Source of the DNA: Streptomyces sp. CA-278952
GTDB lineage: Bacteria > Actinomycetota > Actinomycetes > Streptomycetales > Streptomycetaceae
DNA: 64,000 nucleotides
Direction: 5' to 3'
Assembly: GCF_028747205.1 (NCBI RefSeq)
Contig: NZ_CP112880.1
Coordinates: forward strand, 2,914,001 to 2,978,000
Shown here in pieces: positions 44,705 through 53,811 of the stretch (position 1 is its first letter; every line of letters begins with the position of its first letter). The position numbers and the translations under genes are program-made. The notes beneath the pieces were generated by a model. The model had not been told where the DNA came from and searched no databases. It worked only from the letters and a program-made list of their open reading frames with translations.

Positions 44705-45035
44705 CACTGCCTCCACCTGGTCTCCCGCGCCTGAAGGGCCGGGGATGTGAACGAACGTTATCCACAGCATCCCGCAAGGCGCTGTTTCGCGGCAGGCGGG
44801 GAGGGGGAAATCACATGGGGGACGTGTTCGCCGGGCGCCATTGAGCCGTAGGTGACCGATCGGACACCCCGGGCGCCGCCATGAGGTTGTCGTACCACCG
44901 CGCCGCCAGCCGCACGGCACGGTGGTGCGGCCGGCCCCGTGGCCCGCGGGCCCATGGCGCCCTCGCGGAGACACCCCATGAGGGCATACGGGGACGGGAG
45001 CCATCGCCCCCGTACGCCAGTGCAGGAGGCCGGCC
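44705..45035. other. Divergent intergenic region between icmB and the lipase gene
   Basis: 331 bases with no convincing gene. An AT-richer patch near 44750-44765 (gaacgaacgttatccacagc) may be the icmB promoter. A GC-rich inverted sequence, ccaccgcgcc with ggcacggtgg, lies at about 44896-44926 on the lipase side. Confidence 0.5.
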
Positions 45036-46088
45036 GTGAAGCTCCTCCCTCTCCTCTCCCTGCTGCCCCGCCTGCCGGGCCCCCGGCTGTCGTCCGCGCT
45101 GCTCGGCGCCACCGCGCTGGAGCTGGCCGTCCTCGCCGGGCACCTGATCGCCTACCCCTTCGGCCTCACCCCGGAGCGCCGGCAGTCCCCCCGGCGGCCG
45201 GCCCGGCCGACGAGCACCGGCGTCGACGGCCCGGATCACGGCGGGACCACACCGTCCGAGACCGAGACCACTACCCCGCCCAAGGCCACCACCCCGTACA
45301 AGGCCACCACCCCGCCCAAGGCCACCGCCCTGCCGGTCGCGGCCACCGCCGCGCCGCCCGTCGTCCTGCTGCACGGCTTCATCGACAACCGTTCCGTGTT
45401 CGTCGTCCTGCGGCGCGCACTCACCCGGCACGGCCACCGTCACCTGGAAGCCCTCAACTACTCGCCGCTGACACGCGACATCCGCACCGCCGCCGAACTG
45501 CTCGGGCGGCATGTGGAGGAAATCTGCGAGCGCACCGGGCACAGCCGGGTCGACGTCGTCGGGCACAGCCTCGGCGGCCTGATCGCGCGGTATTACGTGC
45601 AGCGACTCGGCGGTGACCGACGCGTGCGCACTTTGGTGACGCTCGGAACCCCGCACGGGGGCACCGCCGTCGCCCCAGGGGCGGGCGTTCACCCCATCGT
45701 GCGTCAGATGCGCGGCGGTTCCTCCTTGATCGAGGAGCTGCGCGCCCCCGCTCCCGGCTGCCGGACCCGGTTCGTCAGCTTCTGGAGCGAGTTGGACCAG
45801 GTGATGGTTCCGGTCAGAACCGCGTGCGTCGACCATCCCGATCTCGACGCGGTGAACGTGCGCGTCACCGGCATCGGCCACCTCGCGCTGCCCGTGCACC
45901 CGACGGTGGCCGCCGCGATCCGCGAGGCTCTTGAGGCGCCGGAGGCCGGAGAGGACACCGCCACCGCCGCCGGATCCTCCACCGGGGCGACTTCGCGGCC
46001 TGAAATAGAACACCAGTCGAACGTAGGGCCAAGGCTGCGCCTGCCGTCCACCGAAAGACGGCCGATTGCCCGTTTCCTACGGACGTAA
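45036..46088 (+). CDS. Secreted or membrane-anchored alpha/beta-hydrolase (lipase-like)
   Basis: 350 residues from GTG 45036, with AGGAGG upstream. An N-terminal hydrophobic helix ([20 protein letters not shown], near 20-40) suggests export or anchoring. A Thr/Pro/Lys linker with TTPPKA repeats (about 78-98) precedes the hydrolase: [14 protein letters not shown] (oxyanion loop, near 110), nucleophile elbow [17 protein letters not shown] (Ser near 178), [15 protein letters not shown], and [13 protein letters not shown] with the catalytic His. The acidic residue is probably in the ELDQVMVP region. It resembles lipase class 2/PGAP1-like esterases. A disordered tail follows. Confidence 0.88.
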   Translation: MKLLPLLSLLPRLPGPRLSSALLGATALELAVLAGHLIAYPFGLTPERRQSPRRPARPTSTGVDGPDHGGTTPSETETTTPPKATTPYKATTPPKATALPVAATAAPPVVLLHGFIDNRSVFVVLRRALTRHGHRHLEALNYSPLTRDIRTAAELLGRHVEEICERTGHSRVDVVGHSLGGLIARYYVQRLGGDRRVRTLVTLGTPHGGTAVAPGAGVHPIVRQMRGGSSLIEELRAPAPGCRTRFVSFWSELDQVMVPVRTACVDHPDLDAVNVRVTGIGHLALPVHPTVAAAIREALEAPEAGEDTATAAGSSTGATSRPEIEHQSNVGPRLRLPSTERRPIARFLRT

Positions 46089-46208
46089 AACCTGGCGAAG
46101 ATTGTCGTCCTCACATACCGCCGGGTACAGTCGCGGCCACTGCTTCCCCCTGGGACTCCCCTGACCGGGACCCAGAACAGTCCTGCTGCCGAGGCGAGAG
46201 AGAAGTTG

Positions 46209-48047
46209 GTGAACGACCAGCACCCCCACGCCGGACAGGTCGGGTACGACGACCGATCGACCGGCAGCTTCGCCACCGACCCGCTCTTCGGCTCCCTTTC
46301 GGGCGGCCACGACACCGGCTACGACGCGGGTCACCCCGCCGCCGGACACGGCGACACCACCTACGGCGCCGGCTACGACACGCCGTACGCGACCGGGCAG
46401 CCGGACCACAGCGGCCCGTACGACTCCTCCGCGTGGAACACCGACACCGGCGCACAGCAGGCGCCCGCCTACGACGGCTACGCCGCCCAGGAGCAGGCCC
46501 CGCAGCAGTGGGACACCTCCGGGGCCTGGCAACAGGTTGCCGACCAGAACCTGACCGGGCAGTGGGCGACCGCCGACACCGGCGCGTTCCCCACCACCGG
46601 CTTCCCCGGCGCCCCGTACGACACGGACACCGCGTACGCCACGGAGGCGTACGGCGCCGGGGCCTACGGGACGGACGCCTACGACACCGGTACGTACCCG
46701 ACCGGTACCGCGTACGGAGCCGACGGCGTCCACGGAGTCCACGGCGCTGACGCCTACGAGACCGGGTCGTACCCGACCGGCGCGTACGGGACGACGGCCG
46801 TCGCCGCCGACACCGGGACGTACGCCACCACCGCCTTCACCACCGGCACGTTCGACGCGGGCCCCTATGACACCGGTGCGCAGGGCACGGGTACGCACGA
46901 CACGGGTGCGCATGACACCGGTTCGTACGACATCGGCGCCTACGAAACCGGCGCTTACGGCAGTGTGTCCTACGGCACGGGTACGTACGACACGGGCGCC
47001 TACGACGCGACCGCGTGGAACTCCGGCGCCACGCCCGGGGACACCGCGTACGAACCCGAACAGACGTCGCACCCGCTGTACGAACAGCAGTCGGCCGACG
47101 CGACGGCGCCCGGGGCGGCGGCCGAACGGGACGGTACGGCCGAGGAGCCGGAGACCGGCCACCACTCCACCGCCGAATTCGCCGCCCTCGCACCGGACGC
47201 CGCGCCGGAGCCGGGAGCCGGGGACCCGGGAGCCGGGGACTACTCCCCCGCCCCGCACTCCGTGAACCGCACCGCCGTCCGTCCCCCCGCCCCCCGCAAC
47301 CGGGCCCGTCGGCGCACCCCTGCCAAGCGTTCCGCACTGCTGACCGTCGCGGTGCCCTCCGCCTGCGTGATGAGCGTCGCGGGCATCGCCGCCGCCTCGG
47401 TCGGCGGGATGCCCGGCGGCGAGGAGAAGCCGGAGGAGACGACCACCTCGCTGGCGGTGGCCGACCCCAGCACCGTCAAGCCGGTCGCCGCGAACAACCG
47501 GCTGGACAGCCAGCTGGAGCAGCTCTCCGAGGGCAGCGACGACTTCCGTGAGCGCGCGAGCCGCACCCAGGAACGCATCGACCTGCGGGAGCGGCAGGCG
47601 GCGGAGAAGAAGAAGCGCGCGGACGAGGCCGCACGCCGCGAGGCGCTGCGACCCAAGTTCGTCCTGCCGGTCAAGCAGCACGGGCTCAGCGCCTACTACG
47701 GCCAGGCGGGCGTCAACTGGATGTCCGTGCACACGGGCATCGACTTCCCCGTCTCGTACGGCACTCCGGTGATGGCCGCGACCGACGGCACCGTGCGCAC
47801 CCAGCTGAACAGCGCCTACGGGGTCATGGCGATCGTGACCGCCGCCGACGGCACCGAGACCTGGTACTGCCACCTCAGCAGCACCAAGATCCGCTCCGGC
47901 CCGGTGAAGGCCGGCGACGTCATCGCGTACTCGGGGAACTCGGGCAACTCCACCGGGCCGCACCTGCACTTCGAGGTCCGGCCCGGCGGCGGCTCGGCGA
48001 TCGACCCGCTGGCGTGGCTGCGCAGCAAGGGCGTCGACCCGAGCTGA
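46209..48047 (+). CDS. M23-family peptidoglycan endopeptidase with Tyr/Thr/Gly-rich repeats
   Basis: 612 residues from GTG 46209 (TTG 46206 adjacent). Residues about 20-300 are an unusual low-complexity region of degenerate pentad-like units (YDTGAY, TGTYPTG, AYETGAYG). A basic patch and transmembrane helix follow (LLTVAVPSACVMSVAGIAAASV, near 385). A coiled coil (about 430-485: QLEQLSEGSDDF, RERQAAEKKKRADEAARRE) leads to a C-terminal LytM/M23 domain with VHTGIDFPVSYGTPV (HxxxD), HLSS and PHLHFEVRPGG (HxH), the complete zinc ligand set. The enzyme cleaves cross-links outside the cell while the repeats lie inside. Strong terminator after it. Confidence 0.92.
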   Translation: MNDQHPHAGQVGYDDRSTGSFATDPLFGSLSGGHDTGYDAGHPAAGHGDTTYGAGYDTPYATGQPDHSGPYDSSAWNTDTGAQQAPAYDGYAAQEQAPQQWDTSGAWQQVADQNLTGQWATADTGAFPTTGFPGAPYDTDTAYATEAYGAGAYGTDAYDTGTYPTGTAYGADGVHGVHGADAYETGSYPTGAYGTTAVAADTGTYATTAFTTGTFDAGPYDTGAQGTGTHDTGAHDTGSYDIGAYETGAYGSVSYGTGTYDTGAYDATAWNSGATPGDTAYEPEQTSHPLYEQQSADATAPGAAAERDGTAEEPETGHHSTAEFAALAPDAAPEPGAGDPGAGDYSPAPHSVNRTAVRPPAPRNRARRRTPAKRSALLTVAVPSACVMSVAGIAAASVGGMPGGEEKPEETTTSLAVADPSTVKPVAANNRLDSQLEQLSEGSDDFRERASRTQERIDLRERQAAEKKKRADEAARREALRPKFVLPVKQHGLSAYYGQAGVNWMSVHTGIDFPVSYGTPVMAATDGTVRTQLNSAYGVMAIVTAADGTETWYCHLSSTKIRSGPVKAGDVIAYSGNSGNSTGPHLHFEVRPGGGSAIDPLAWLRSKGVDPS

Positions 48048-48064
48048 GACGGCATCACGAGAAC

Positions 48065-48121
48065 GGACATGCGGAAGCGGGAGCGAGGGCCAAGGCCCCT
48101 CGCTCCCGCTTCCGTATGTCC
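48065..48121. terminator. Bidirectional terminator between the M23 and pcrA genes
   Basis: Inner perfect 18-bp stem (48072-48089 with 48097-48114, 7-nt loop), extended by a G-T pair and six more pairs to 48065/48121. It sits between convergent stops at 48047 and 48139. Confidence 0.9.
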
Positions 48122-48138
48122 GGCCCTGGCCCGCCCCT

Positions 48139-50580
48139 CTACAGCTTCTCGACCGGCGCGTACCGCAGCAGCAGCTTCTTCGGGCGTTCGTCGCCGAAGT
48201 CGACCGTCGCCTTGGCCTGGTCGCCGAAACCCTCGACGGCCGTCACCGTGCCGAGCCCGAACTGGTCGTGCGTGACCCGGTCCCCGGCCACCAGGGTGAC
48301 CGTCGGCTTCTCCGCGCCGCCACGCCGGGTCGCGAAACCCGAAGGGCCCGAGCGGGAACGGGAGGAGGACAGCGAGGACGTGATGCCGGAGGTGGGCCCG
48401 GCGGGGGCGGCCATCGGGCCCTTGCGCCGCCAGTCCAGGTGCGCTTCCGGGATCTCCTCCAGGAACCGCGAGGGCGGGTTGTACGAGGGCTGGCCCCAGG
48501 CGCTGCGCATCGCGGCCCGGGTCAGGTAGAGCCGTTCGCGGGCGCGGGTGATGCCGACATACGCGAGACGGCGCTCCTCCTCCAGCTCCTTGGTCTGGCC
48601 GAGGGCCCGCATGTGCGGGAAGACGCCGTCCTCCATGCCGGTGAGGAAGACGACCGGGAACTCCAGGCCCTTCGCCGTGTGCAGGGTCATCAGCGTGATG
48701 ACGCCGGAGCCGTCCTCGTCCTCGTCGGGGATCTGGTCGGAGTCGGCGACGAGCGCGACCTTCTCCAGGAACTCCGCGAGCGTGCCCGCGCCTTCCTCGT
48801 CGCCGCGCTCCTGCTCGAATTCGAGGGCGACGGCGGCGAGTTCCTGGAGGTTCTCGACGCGGGTCTCGTCCTGCGGGTCGGTGGAGGCCTGGAGCTCGGC
48901 GAGATAGCCCGTACGCTCCAGGACCGCTTCCAGCACGACTGCGGGCCCCGCGCCGGACTCGACGATCGTGCGCAGCTCCTCCATCAGCGTGTTGAAGCGC
49001 TTGACGGCGTTGGACGAGCGGGCGGCCATGCCGTACGCCTCGTCGACGCGGCGCAGTGCCTGCGGGAAGGAGATCTTCTCGCGCATCGACAGGGCGTCGA
49101 TCATGGCTTCGGCGCGGTCGCCGATGCCGCGCTTGGGGACGTTGAGGATGCGGCGCAGCGGGACGGTGTCCTCGGGGTTGGCCAGGACCCGGAGGTAGGC
49201 CAGGACGTCCCGGACCTCCTTGCGCTCGTAGAAGCGCACACCGCCGACGACCTTGTAGGGCAGGCCGACGCGGATGAAGATCTCTTCGAAGACACGGGAC
49301 TGGGCGTTGGTCCGGTAGAAGACGGCGACGTCGCCCGCCTTGGCGTCGCCCGCGTCGGTGAGCCGGTCGATCTCGTCGGCGACGAACTGCGCCTCGTCGT
49401 GCTCGGTGTCGGCGACGTAGCCGGTGATGCGGGCGCCGCTGCCGGCGTTGGTCCAGAGGTTCTTGGGGCGGCGGCTCTCGTTGCGCTCGATGACGGCGTT
49501 GGCGGCGGAGAGGATCGTCTGCGTGGAGCGGTAGTTCTGCTCCAGCAGGATCGTCGTCGCGCTCGGGTAGTCCTCCTCGAACTGGAGGATGTTGCGGATG
49601 GTCGCGCCCCGGAAGGCGTAGATCGACTGGTCCGCGTCGCCCACCACGCACAGCTCGGCGGGTGCGTCGGCCTCCCCGGCCGGGCCGACCAGCTCCCTTA
49701 CCAGCGTGTACTGGGCGTGGTTGGTGTCCTGGTACTCGTCGACGAGGACGTGGCGGAAGCGGCGGCGGTAGTGCTCGGCGACGTCCGGGAAGGCCTGGAG
49801 CAGGTGGACCGTCGTCATGATGATGTCGTCGAAGTCCAGGGCGTTGGCCTCGCGCAGGCGGGCCTGGTAGAGCGCGTACGCCTGGGCCAGGGTCTTCTCG
49901 AAACCGTCCGCCGCCTGTCCGGCGAAGGTCTCCTCGTCGATGAGCTCGTTCTTGAGGTTGGAGACCTTGGCGGTGAAGGACTTCGGCGGAAACTGCTTCG
50001 GGTCCAGGTCGAGGTCGCGGCAGACCAGGGCCATCAGCCGCTTGGAGTCGGCGGCGTCGTAGATCGAGAACGACGAGGTGAAGCCGAGCTTCTTCGACTC
50101 GCGGCGCAGGATGCGGACGCACGCGCTGTGGAAGGTCATGACCCACATGGCGTTGGCGCGGGGGCCGACGAGCTGCTCGACGCGCTCCTTCATCTCGCCC
50201 GCGGCCTTGTTGGTGAAGGTGATCGCGAGGATCTGCCCGGGGTGCGTCCCGCGCTCGGCCAGCAGGTGGGCGATGCGGTGGGTGAGAACCCGGGTCTTGC
50301 CGGAGCCGGCCCCGGCGACGATGAGCAGCGGGGACCCGGCGTGCACGACGGCGGCGCGCTGCTCGGTGTTCAGCCCGTCGAGCAGCGCGGCGGAGTCGAT
50401 CACCGGGCGCGCGTGACCGTCCCGGTAATACCCGTCCCGGGGCGGCGGGGGCGCGTCGTAGACGCCTCCGAAGAGTCCCTCCGGCACCGCTTCGGGCGCG
50501 TGGTCCTCGGGAGGCGGCGGGGGGCCGTCCTCCGCGGACTGGAGGCCGGTCAGGAAACTGTCGTCAAAGAGGCTGCTCAT
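48139..50580 (-). CDS. pcrA: ATP-dependent DNA helicase UvrD/PcrA
   Basis: 813 residues from ATG 50580. SF1A helicase for nucleotide-excision and replication-associated repair. The first 65 residues are a Pro-rich extension. Motifs in order: LNTEQRAAVVHAG (Q motif), IVAGAGSGKTRVLTHR (Walker A, near 88), ITFTNKAAGEMKERV, VDEYQDTN (Walker B, near 275), LCVVGDADQSIYAFRGA, LEQNYRSTQTIL, VAVFYRTNAQSR, VITLMTLHTAKGLEFPVVFL and RLAYVGITRARERLYL. The C-terminus has a PcrA-type tail (VTHDQFGLGTVTAVEGFGDQ), a Tudor-like RNA polymerase-binding region. A 430-base spacer separates it from the NlpC/P60 riboswitch gene. Confidence 0.96.
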   Translation of the reverse strand: MSSLFDDSFLTGLQSAEDGPPPPPEDHAPEAVPEGLFGGVYDAPPPPRDGYYRDGHARPVIDSAALLDGLNTEQRAAVVHAGSPLLIVAGAGSGKTRVLTHRIAHLLAERGTHPGQILAITFTNKAAGEMKERVEQLVGPRANAMWVMTFHSACVRILRRESKKLGFTSSFSIYDAADSKRLMALVCRDLDLDPKQFPPKSFTAKVSNLKNELIDEETFAGQAADGFEKTLAQAYALYQARLREANALDFDDIIMTTVHLLQAFPDVAEHYRRRFRHVLVDEYQDTNHAQYTLVRELVGPAGEADAPAELCVVGDADQSIYAFRGATIRNILQFEEDYPSATTILLEQNYRSTQTILSAANAVIERNESRRPKNLWTNAGSGARITGYVADTEHDEAQFVADEIDRLTDAGDAKAGDVAVFYRTNAQSRVFEEIFIRVGLPYKVVGGVRFYERKEVRDVLAYLRVLANPEDTVPLRRILNVPKRGIGDRAEAMIDALSMREKISFPQALRRVDEAYGMAARSSNAVKRFNTLMEELRTIVESGAGPAVVLEAVLERTGYLAELQASTDPQDETRVENLQELAAVALEFEQERGDEEGAGTLAEFLEKVALVADSDQIPDEDEDGSGVITLMTLHTAKGLEFPVVFLTGMEDGVFPHMRALGQTKELEEERRLAYVGITRARERLYLTRAAMRSAWGQPSYNPPSRFLEEIPEAHLDWRRKGPMAAPAGPTSGITSSLSSSRSRSGPSGFATRRGGAEKPTVTLVAGDRVTHDQFGLGTVTAVEGFGDQAKATVDFGDERPKKLLLRYAPVEKL

Positions 50581-50834
50581 CGCCTCCCGAGTCTAGGCGG
50601 CCGGACTGACAACGTTCCGCCGAAGCCGGAAAGCAGCCGCTCGCACCACGCCGTCCCCCGTACGCACGGAGACCGGACGTCGACGTTCCGTGAAGGAGTG
50701 CCCGGTCGGAGGGGGTGCCCGGCCCCTGATCGGGAAAGGTCACGAAAATGTATCGGGCATATCGCTCATCGTCCTTCCCAGCGGCGGGGCCGGTTGGCTA
50801 GCGTGCTCGGTCAGGTGGCCCGTACCTCCCTGAG

Positions 50835-51009
50835 GCGAACCACGCCCAACGGGCGCCTCTGCCGAATCCGTCCTGCCGCCCTGGCGGTTCGGAACCGGGG
50901 ACCCACACGCGACACCGGGGTGAATCGGTCCGTGCCCTCGCATCCGGGACCGTAGGACAGCCTTCCGTTCCGTCCGAACCCGACAGCTAACCCGGTAGGC
51001 GGTCCACGG
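50835..51009 (+). promoter_or_regulatory. ydaO-yuaA (c-di-AMP) riboswitch
   Basis: Two hallmark segments of the class are present in order: ggggtgaatcgg (50917-50928) and gctaacccggtaggc (50986-51000). They lie between complementary helices (ccgccctggcgg near 50876; gacagccttccgttcc near 50956). The element ends just before the ribosome-binding site of the NlpC/P60 gene. In Streptomyces c-di-AMP binding to such leaders turns off cell-wall hydrolase genes such as rpfA. The promoter should lie in 50600-50830; no other gene is visible in the 50581-51024 gap. Confidence 0.85.
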
Positions 51010-51024
51010 AAGGAGATGCCGGTC

Positions 51025-52218
51025 TTGGCATCGCATCGCAAGCCGCGCACGAAGGTGCGCACCACCACCCCCGCCGTCGGGCTGACGACGGCCGCGCTGG
51101 CCTCCGTGACGCTGCTCTCCACGCAGAGCGCCACGGCCGCGCCCACCGAGCCGAAGCCCGCCGTCGAGGAAGTACAGAAGAAGGTCGACGCCCTGTACCG
51201 GCAGGCGGGCACCGCGACCCAGGAGTACAACCGGGCCAAGGCCGCCTCCGCGTCCCAGCAGACGAAGGTCGACACGCTGCTCTCCGACGTGGCGAAGCGG
51301 GCCGAGAAGATCAACGAGGCGCGCCGGGCGCTGGGCTCCTACGCGGCGGCCCAGTACCGCAACGGGGGCATCGCGCCCGCGGCGACGTTCTTCCTGGCGG
51401 AGAACCCGCAGGGGTACTTCGACCAGAGCCGGCTGATGGACCGGGCGACGGAGCGGCAGCAGAAGGCCGTCACCGAGGTCCGTACGCAGCAGGCCTCGGC
51501 GGCGAAGAAGCGCGCGGAGGCGGTGAAGAGCCTGGAGACCCTCACCGAGACGCAGGCCACGCTCGCCTCCAGCAAGAAGGACGTGCAGACCAAGCTCACC
51601 GAGGCCCGGAACCTGCTGTCGAGGCTGACCGCCGAGGAGAAGGCGCGGCTGGCGGAGCTGGAGCGCAGACAGGAGGCCGAGGCGAAGGAGAAGGCGGCGA
51701 AGCTGGCCGCCCGGCAGGCCGCCGAGGCGAAGGAGAAGGCCCGCGAGGAGGCGGCGAAGGAGTCCGGCGGCGGTTCGGGCACGGGCTCCGGTTCCGGTTC
51801 CGGTTCCGGTTCCGGTACGGGAACGGATCCGGGCTCCGGCACCGGCACCGGTACGGACAGCGGTTACGCCGCCAAGGCGGAGAAGGTCCTGGCCTTCGCC
51901 CGCGCCCAGATCGGCAAGCCGTACGTGTGGGGCGCGTCGGGCCCCTCCAGTTACGACTGCTCGGGGCTGACGCAGGCGGCGTGGCGGGAGGCGGGCGTGA
52001 CCCTGCCCCGGACGACCTGGGACCAGGTGGAGGTCGGGACGCGGGTCGCCACCTCCGATCTGATCCCCGGAGACCTGGTCTTCTTCTACGACGACATCAG
52101 CCACGTCGGCATCTACAAGGGCGACGGGATGATGATCCACGCCCCGAAGCCGGGTGCGAACGTGCGCGAGGAGTCGATCTACTCCATGCCGATCTACGGA
52201 AGCGTGCGGCCGGCGTGA
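51025..52218 (+). CDS. NlpC/P60 peptidoglycan endopeptidase with coiled coil
   Basis: 397 residues from TTG 51025: GGAAGGAG ends immediately before ATG 51016, too close to use it, but nine bases before the TTG. Signal peptide (VGLTTAALASVTLLSTQSATAA), then a long coiled coil (about 45-240; AEEKARLAELERRQEAEAKE) like RipA/PcsB-type hydrolases, a GSGSGSG linker, and the NlpC/P60 domain: GASGPSSYDCSGLTQ (catalytic Cys near residue 312), DLVFFYDDISHVGIYKG (His near 360) and MIHAPKPGANV. It cleaves D-Glu-DAP links. Expression should respond to c-di-AMP through the upstream riboswitch. Confidence 0.95.
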   Translation: MASHRKPRTKVRTTTPAVGLTTAALASVTLLSTQSATAAPTEPKPAVEEVQKKVDALYRQAGTATQEYNRAKAASASQQTKVDTLLSDVAKRAEKINEARRALGSYAAAQYRNGGIAPAATFFLAENPQGYFDQSRLMDRATERQQKAVTEVRTQQASAAKKRAEAVKSLETLTETQATLASSKKDVQTKLTEARNLLSRLTAEEKARLAELERRQEAEAKEKAAKLAARQAAEAKEKAREEAAKESGGGSGTGSGSGSGSGSGTGTDPGSGTGTGTDSGYAAKAEKVLAFARAQIGKPYVWGASGPSSYDCSGLTQAAWREAGVTLPRTTWDQVEVGTRVATSDLIPGDLVFFYDDISHVGIYKGDGMMIHAPKPGANVREESIYSMPIYGSVRPA

Positions 52219-52261
52219 CGCGCGCCGGGGGCGGCCCTCCGGCGGCCGCCCCCGGGGAGGC

Positions 52262-52615
52262 TCAGGTCCAGACCGTGGCGATGAAGATGTTGGCGGCCGT
52301 CAGTCCGCCGACCGCGGCGAACGCGCCCTTGTCCACCGTCTCGTCGTCCCGCTTGACGTAGACGAGGGCGAGGATCACGACCAGCAGGGCGAGCTTGATG
52401 CCGATCTTGACGTTGTTCACGGTCTGGTCGTCGGCCTGAGCGAGCCCGACCAGGGCGATGCCGGTGACGAGCATGGTCAGCGCGCCGTGCAGCATGGCGG
52501 GGATGAAGCGGGCGGTGCCCGCTCCCATGGCCTTCATCTGCGTCAGGAAGCCGCCCAGCAGGGAGGCGATGCCGATGATGTGCAGGGCGACGAAGACATT
52601 GATGAGTACGTCCAT
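52262..52615 (-). CDS. Small four-helix membrane protein, function unknown
   Basis: 117 residues from ATG 52615, preceded by CCGGAGAC. Four hydrophobic segments fill it: INVFVALHIIGIASLLGGFL (4-23), MLHGALTMLVTGIALVGLA (41-59), VKIGIKLALLVVILALVYV (69-87) and a final AVGGLTAANIFIATVW. His12 in the first and His43 in the second helix lie where haem- or metal-binding membrane proteins have ligands, but there is no clear family match. It converges with the NlpC/P60 gene. Confidence 0.78.
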   Translation of the reverse strand: MDVLINVFVALHIIGIASLLGGFLTQMKAMGAGTARFIPAMLHGALTMLVTGIALVGLAQADDQTVNNVKIGIKLALLVVILALVYVKRDDETVDKGAFAAVGGLTAANIFIATVWT

Positions 52616-52767
52616 GTCTCCGGAGCCTAGCCAGGGCCAAGGATTTACCTTTCAGTGAGGCCAACCTTTCTTGTGCGCTTCCCGACTCGCCACTCGCCGC
52701 GCCGAGCTGCGCGAACACCGCACCGCGATCCGCACCGCGATCCGCACCGAACCGGCCGACGCCCGCC

Positions 52768-52989
52768 GTGAGCCTGCCGCGCACCACCTACATCCAGATC
52801 AACGCCGGAGCCCGGGTCCCCCGCTCCGAACCGGCCCCCGGTGAACTGGTGTTCTTCTCCTCCGGGATCCGCCATGTCGGCCTCTGCACCGGCGGCGGCC
52901 AGATGATCCACGCCCCGCGCCCCGGAGCGCCGGTCCGCATCGCGCTCGTCGATCAGATGCCTTTCGCCGGAGCGGCCCGGGTGGCATAG
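52768..52989 (+). pseudogene. NlpC/P60 remnant lacking the catalytic cysteine
   Basis: 73 residues from GTG 52768. It matches only the second half of a NlpC/P60 domain: PRSEPAPGELVFFSSGIRHVGL resembles DLIPGDLVFFYDDISHVGI of the intact gene 0.7 kb upstream, then GGGQMIHAPRPGAPVRIAL. The DCSG cysteine segment, signal peptide and coiled coil are missing, so it cannot be an active peptidase. The frame is open for about 100 bases before the GTG with no start codon or known domain. It includes three copies of a gatccgcaccgc 12-mer near 52716-52750. It is probably a decayed duplicate. Confidence 0.7.
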
Positions 52990-53031
52990 TCCGCCGCGCA
53001 GGTCCCGATCCCCGGCCGAAGGAACTCCCGT

Positions 53032-53802
53032 ATGACGTCGATGGCAAACGCCGTCCAGGACTACGCCCGGGCGCTCGCGCTGCGCTCCCCGGACCACTAC
53101 CGGGTGGGCCCGTTCACCGTCCGGCACAACCCGGGCTGGGAACTGAAGTACGCCAACTACGCCATTCCCGACCGGGACGCGGAACCCACGGCGGACGAGG
53201 TGGCGGCCCTGGTCGACGCGTTCGGGAAGCACGAACGGCTTCCGCGCCTGGAGTTCCTGCCCGCCTGGGCCCCGGCCGTCGAACCCGCCCTGCTGGCCGC
53301 CGGTTTCACCGTGGAGAACCGCGCCCCGGTGCTCGCCTGCGGCCGCGAGGAGCTCCGGCCGACGAAGCCGGTCGACGGTCTCCGCATCGGCACACCGGTC
53401 ACCGAGGCGGAGTTCACCGAGGCCGCCCGCGTCCAGCACCACGGCTTCGGCGGAGAGGGCGAGCCCGAGCCGGGAATGACCGACTGGCTGCGCGCGGCGG
53501 CCGCCGGCGACGGGGTCGCCGCACTGGCCGTCCTCGACGGAGCGCCGGCCGGGGCCGGCGGCTGCTCGGCCGCGATCGACGGCCTGAGCGAACTGGCCGG
53601 GCTCGCCGTCGCCGCCCGCCACCGCCGCCGGGGCGTGGGCGCCGCGCTCTCCGCGTGGCTGACAGCACGGGCCTTCGACCAGGGCTGCCGGGCGGTCTGG
53701 CTGGAGCCGGGCGACCCCGACGTCGAGCGGGTCTACGCGGGCGTCGGCTACCGACGGGTCGGCGAGAAGGTCAACATCTCGCTGGAGCCGGCCGACAGGT
53801 GA
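53032..53802 (+). CDS. GNAT-family N-acetyltransferase
   Basis: 256 residues from ATG 53032 (ATG 53041 possible), with GAAGG upstream. The C-terminal half is the GCN5 fold: LSELAGLAVAARHRRRGVGAALSAWLTARA contains the acetyl-CoA loop RRRGVGAAL (near 202), followed by AVWLEPGDPDVERVYAGVGYRRVG, the Tyr-rich end. The N-terminal 110 residues (NPGWELKYANYAIPDRDAEPT) form another, unassigned domain; it may be a two-domain GNAT. Substrate unknown. The stop is only 9 bases from the convergent response-regulator stop. Confidence 0.88.
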   Translation: MTSMANAVQDYARALALRSPDHYRVGPFTVRHNPGWELKYANYAIPDRDAEPTADEVAALVDAFGKHERLPRLEFLPAWAPAVEPALLAAGFTVENRAPVLACGREELRPTKPVDGLRIGTPVTEAEFTEAARVQHHGFGGEGEPEPGMTDWLRAAAAGDGVAALAVLDGAPAGAGGCSAAIDGLSELAGLAVAARHRRRGVGAALSAWLTARAFDQGCRAVWLEPGDPDVERVYAGVGYRRVGEKVNISLEPADR

Positions 53803-53811
53803 GCGACGGTC

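Noticed and set aside
46089..46208. Second c-di-AMP riboswitch before the M23 peptidase gene
   Set aside because: The 120-base leader lacks the gaatc and ctaacccg hallmarks.
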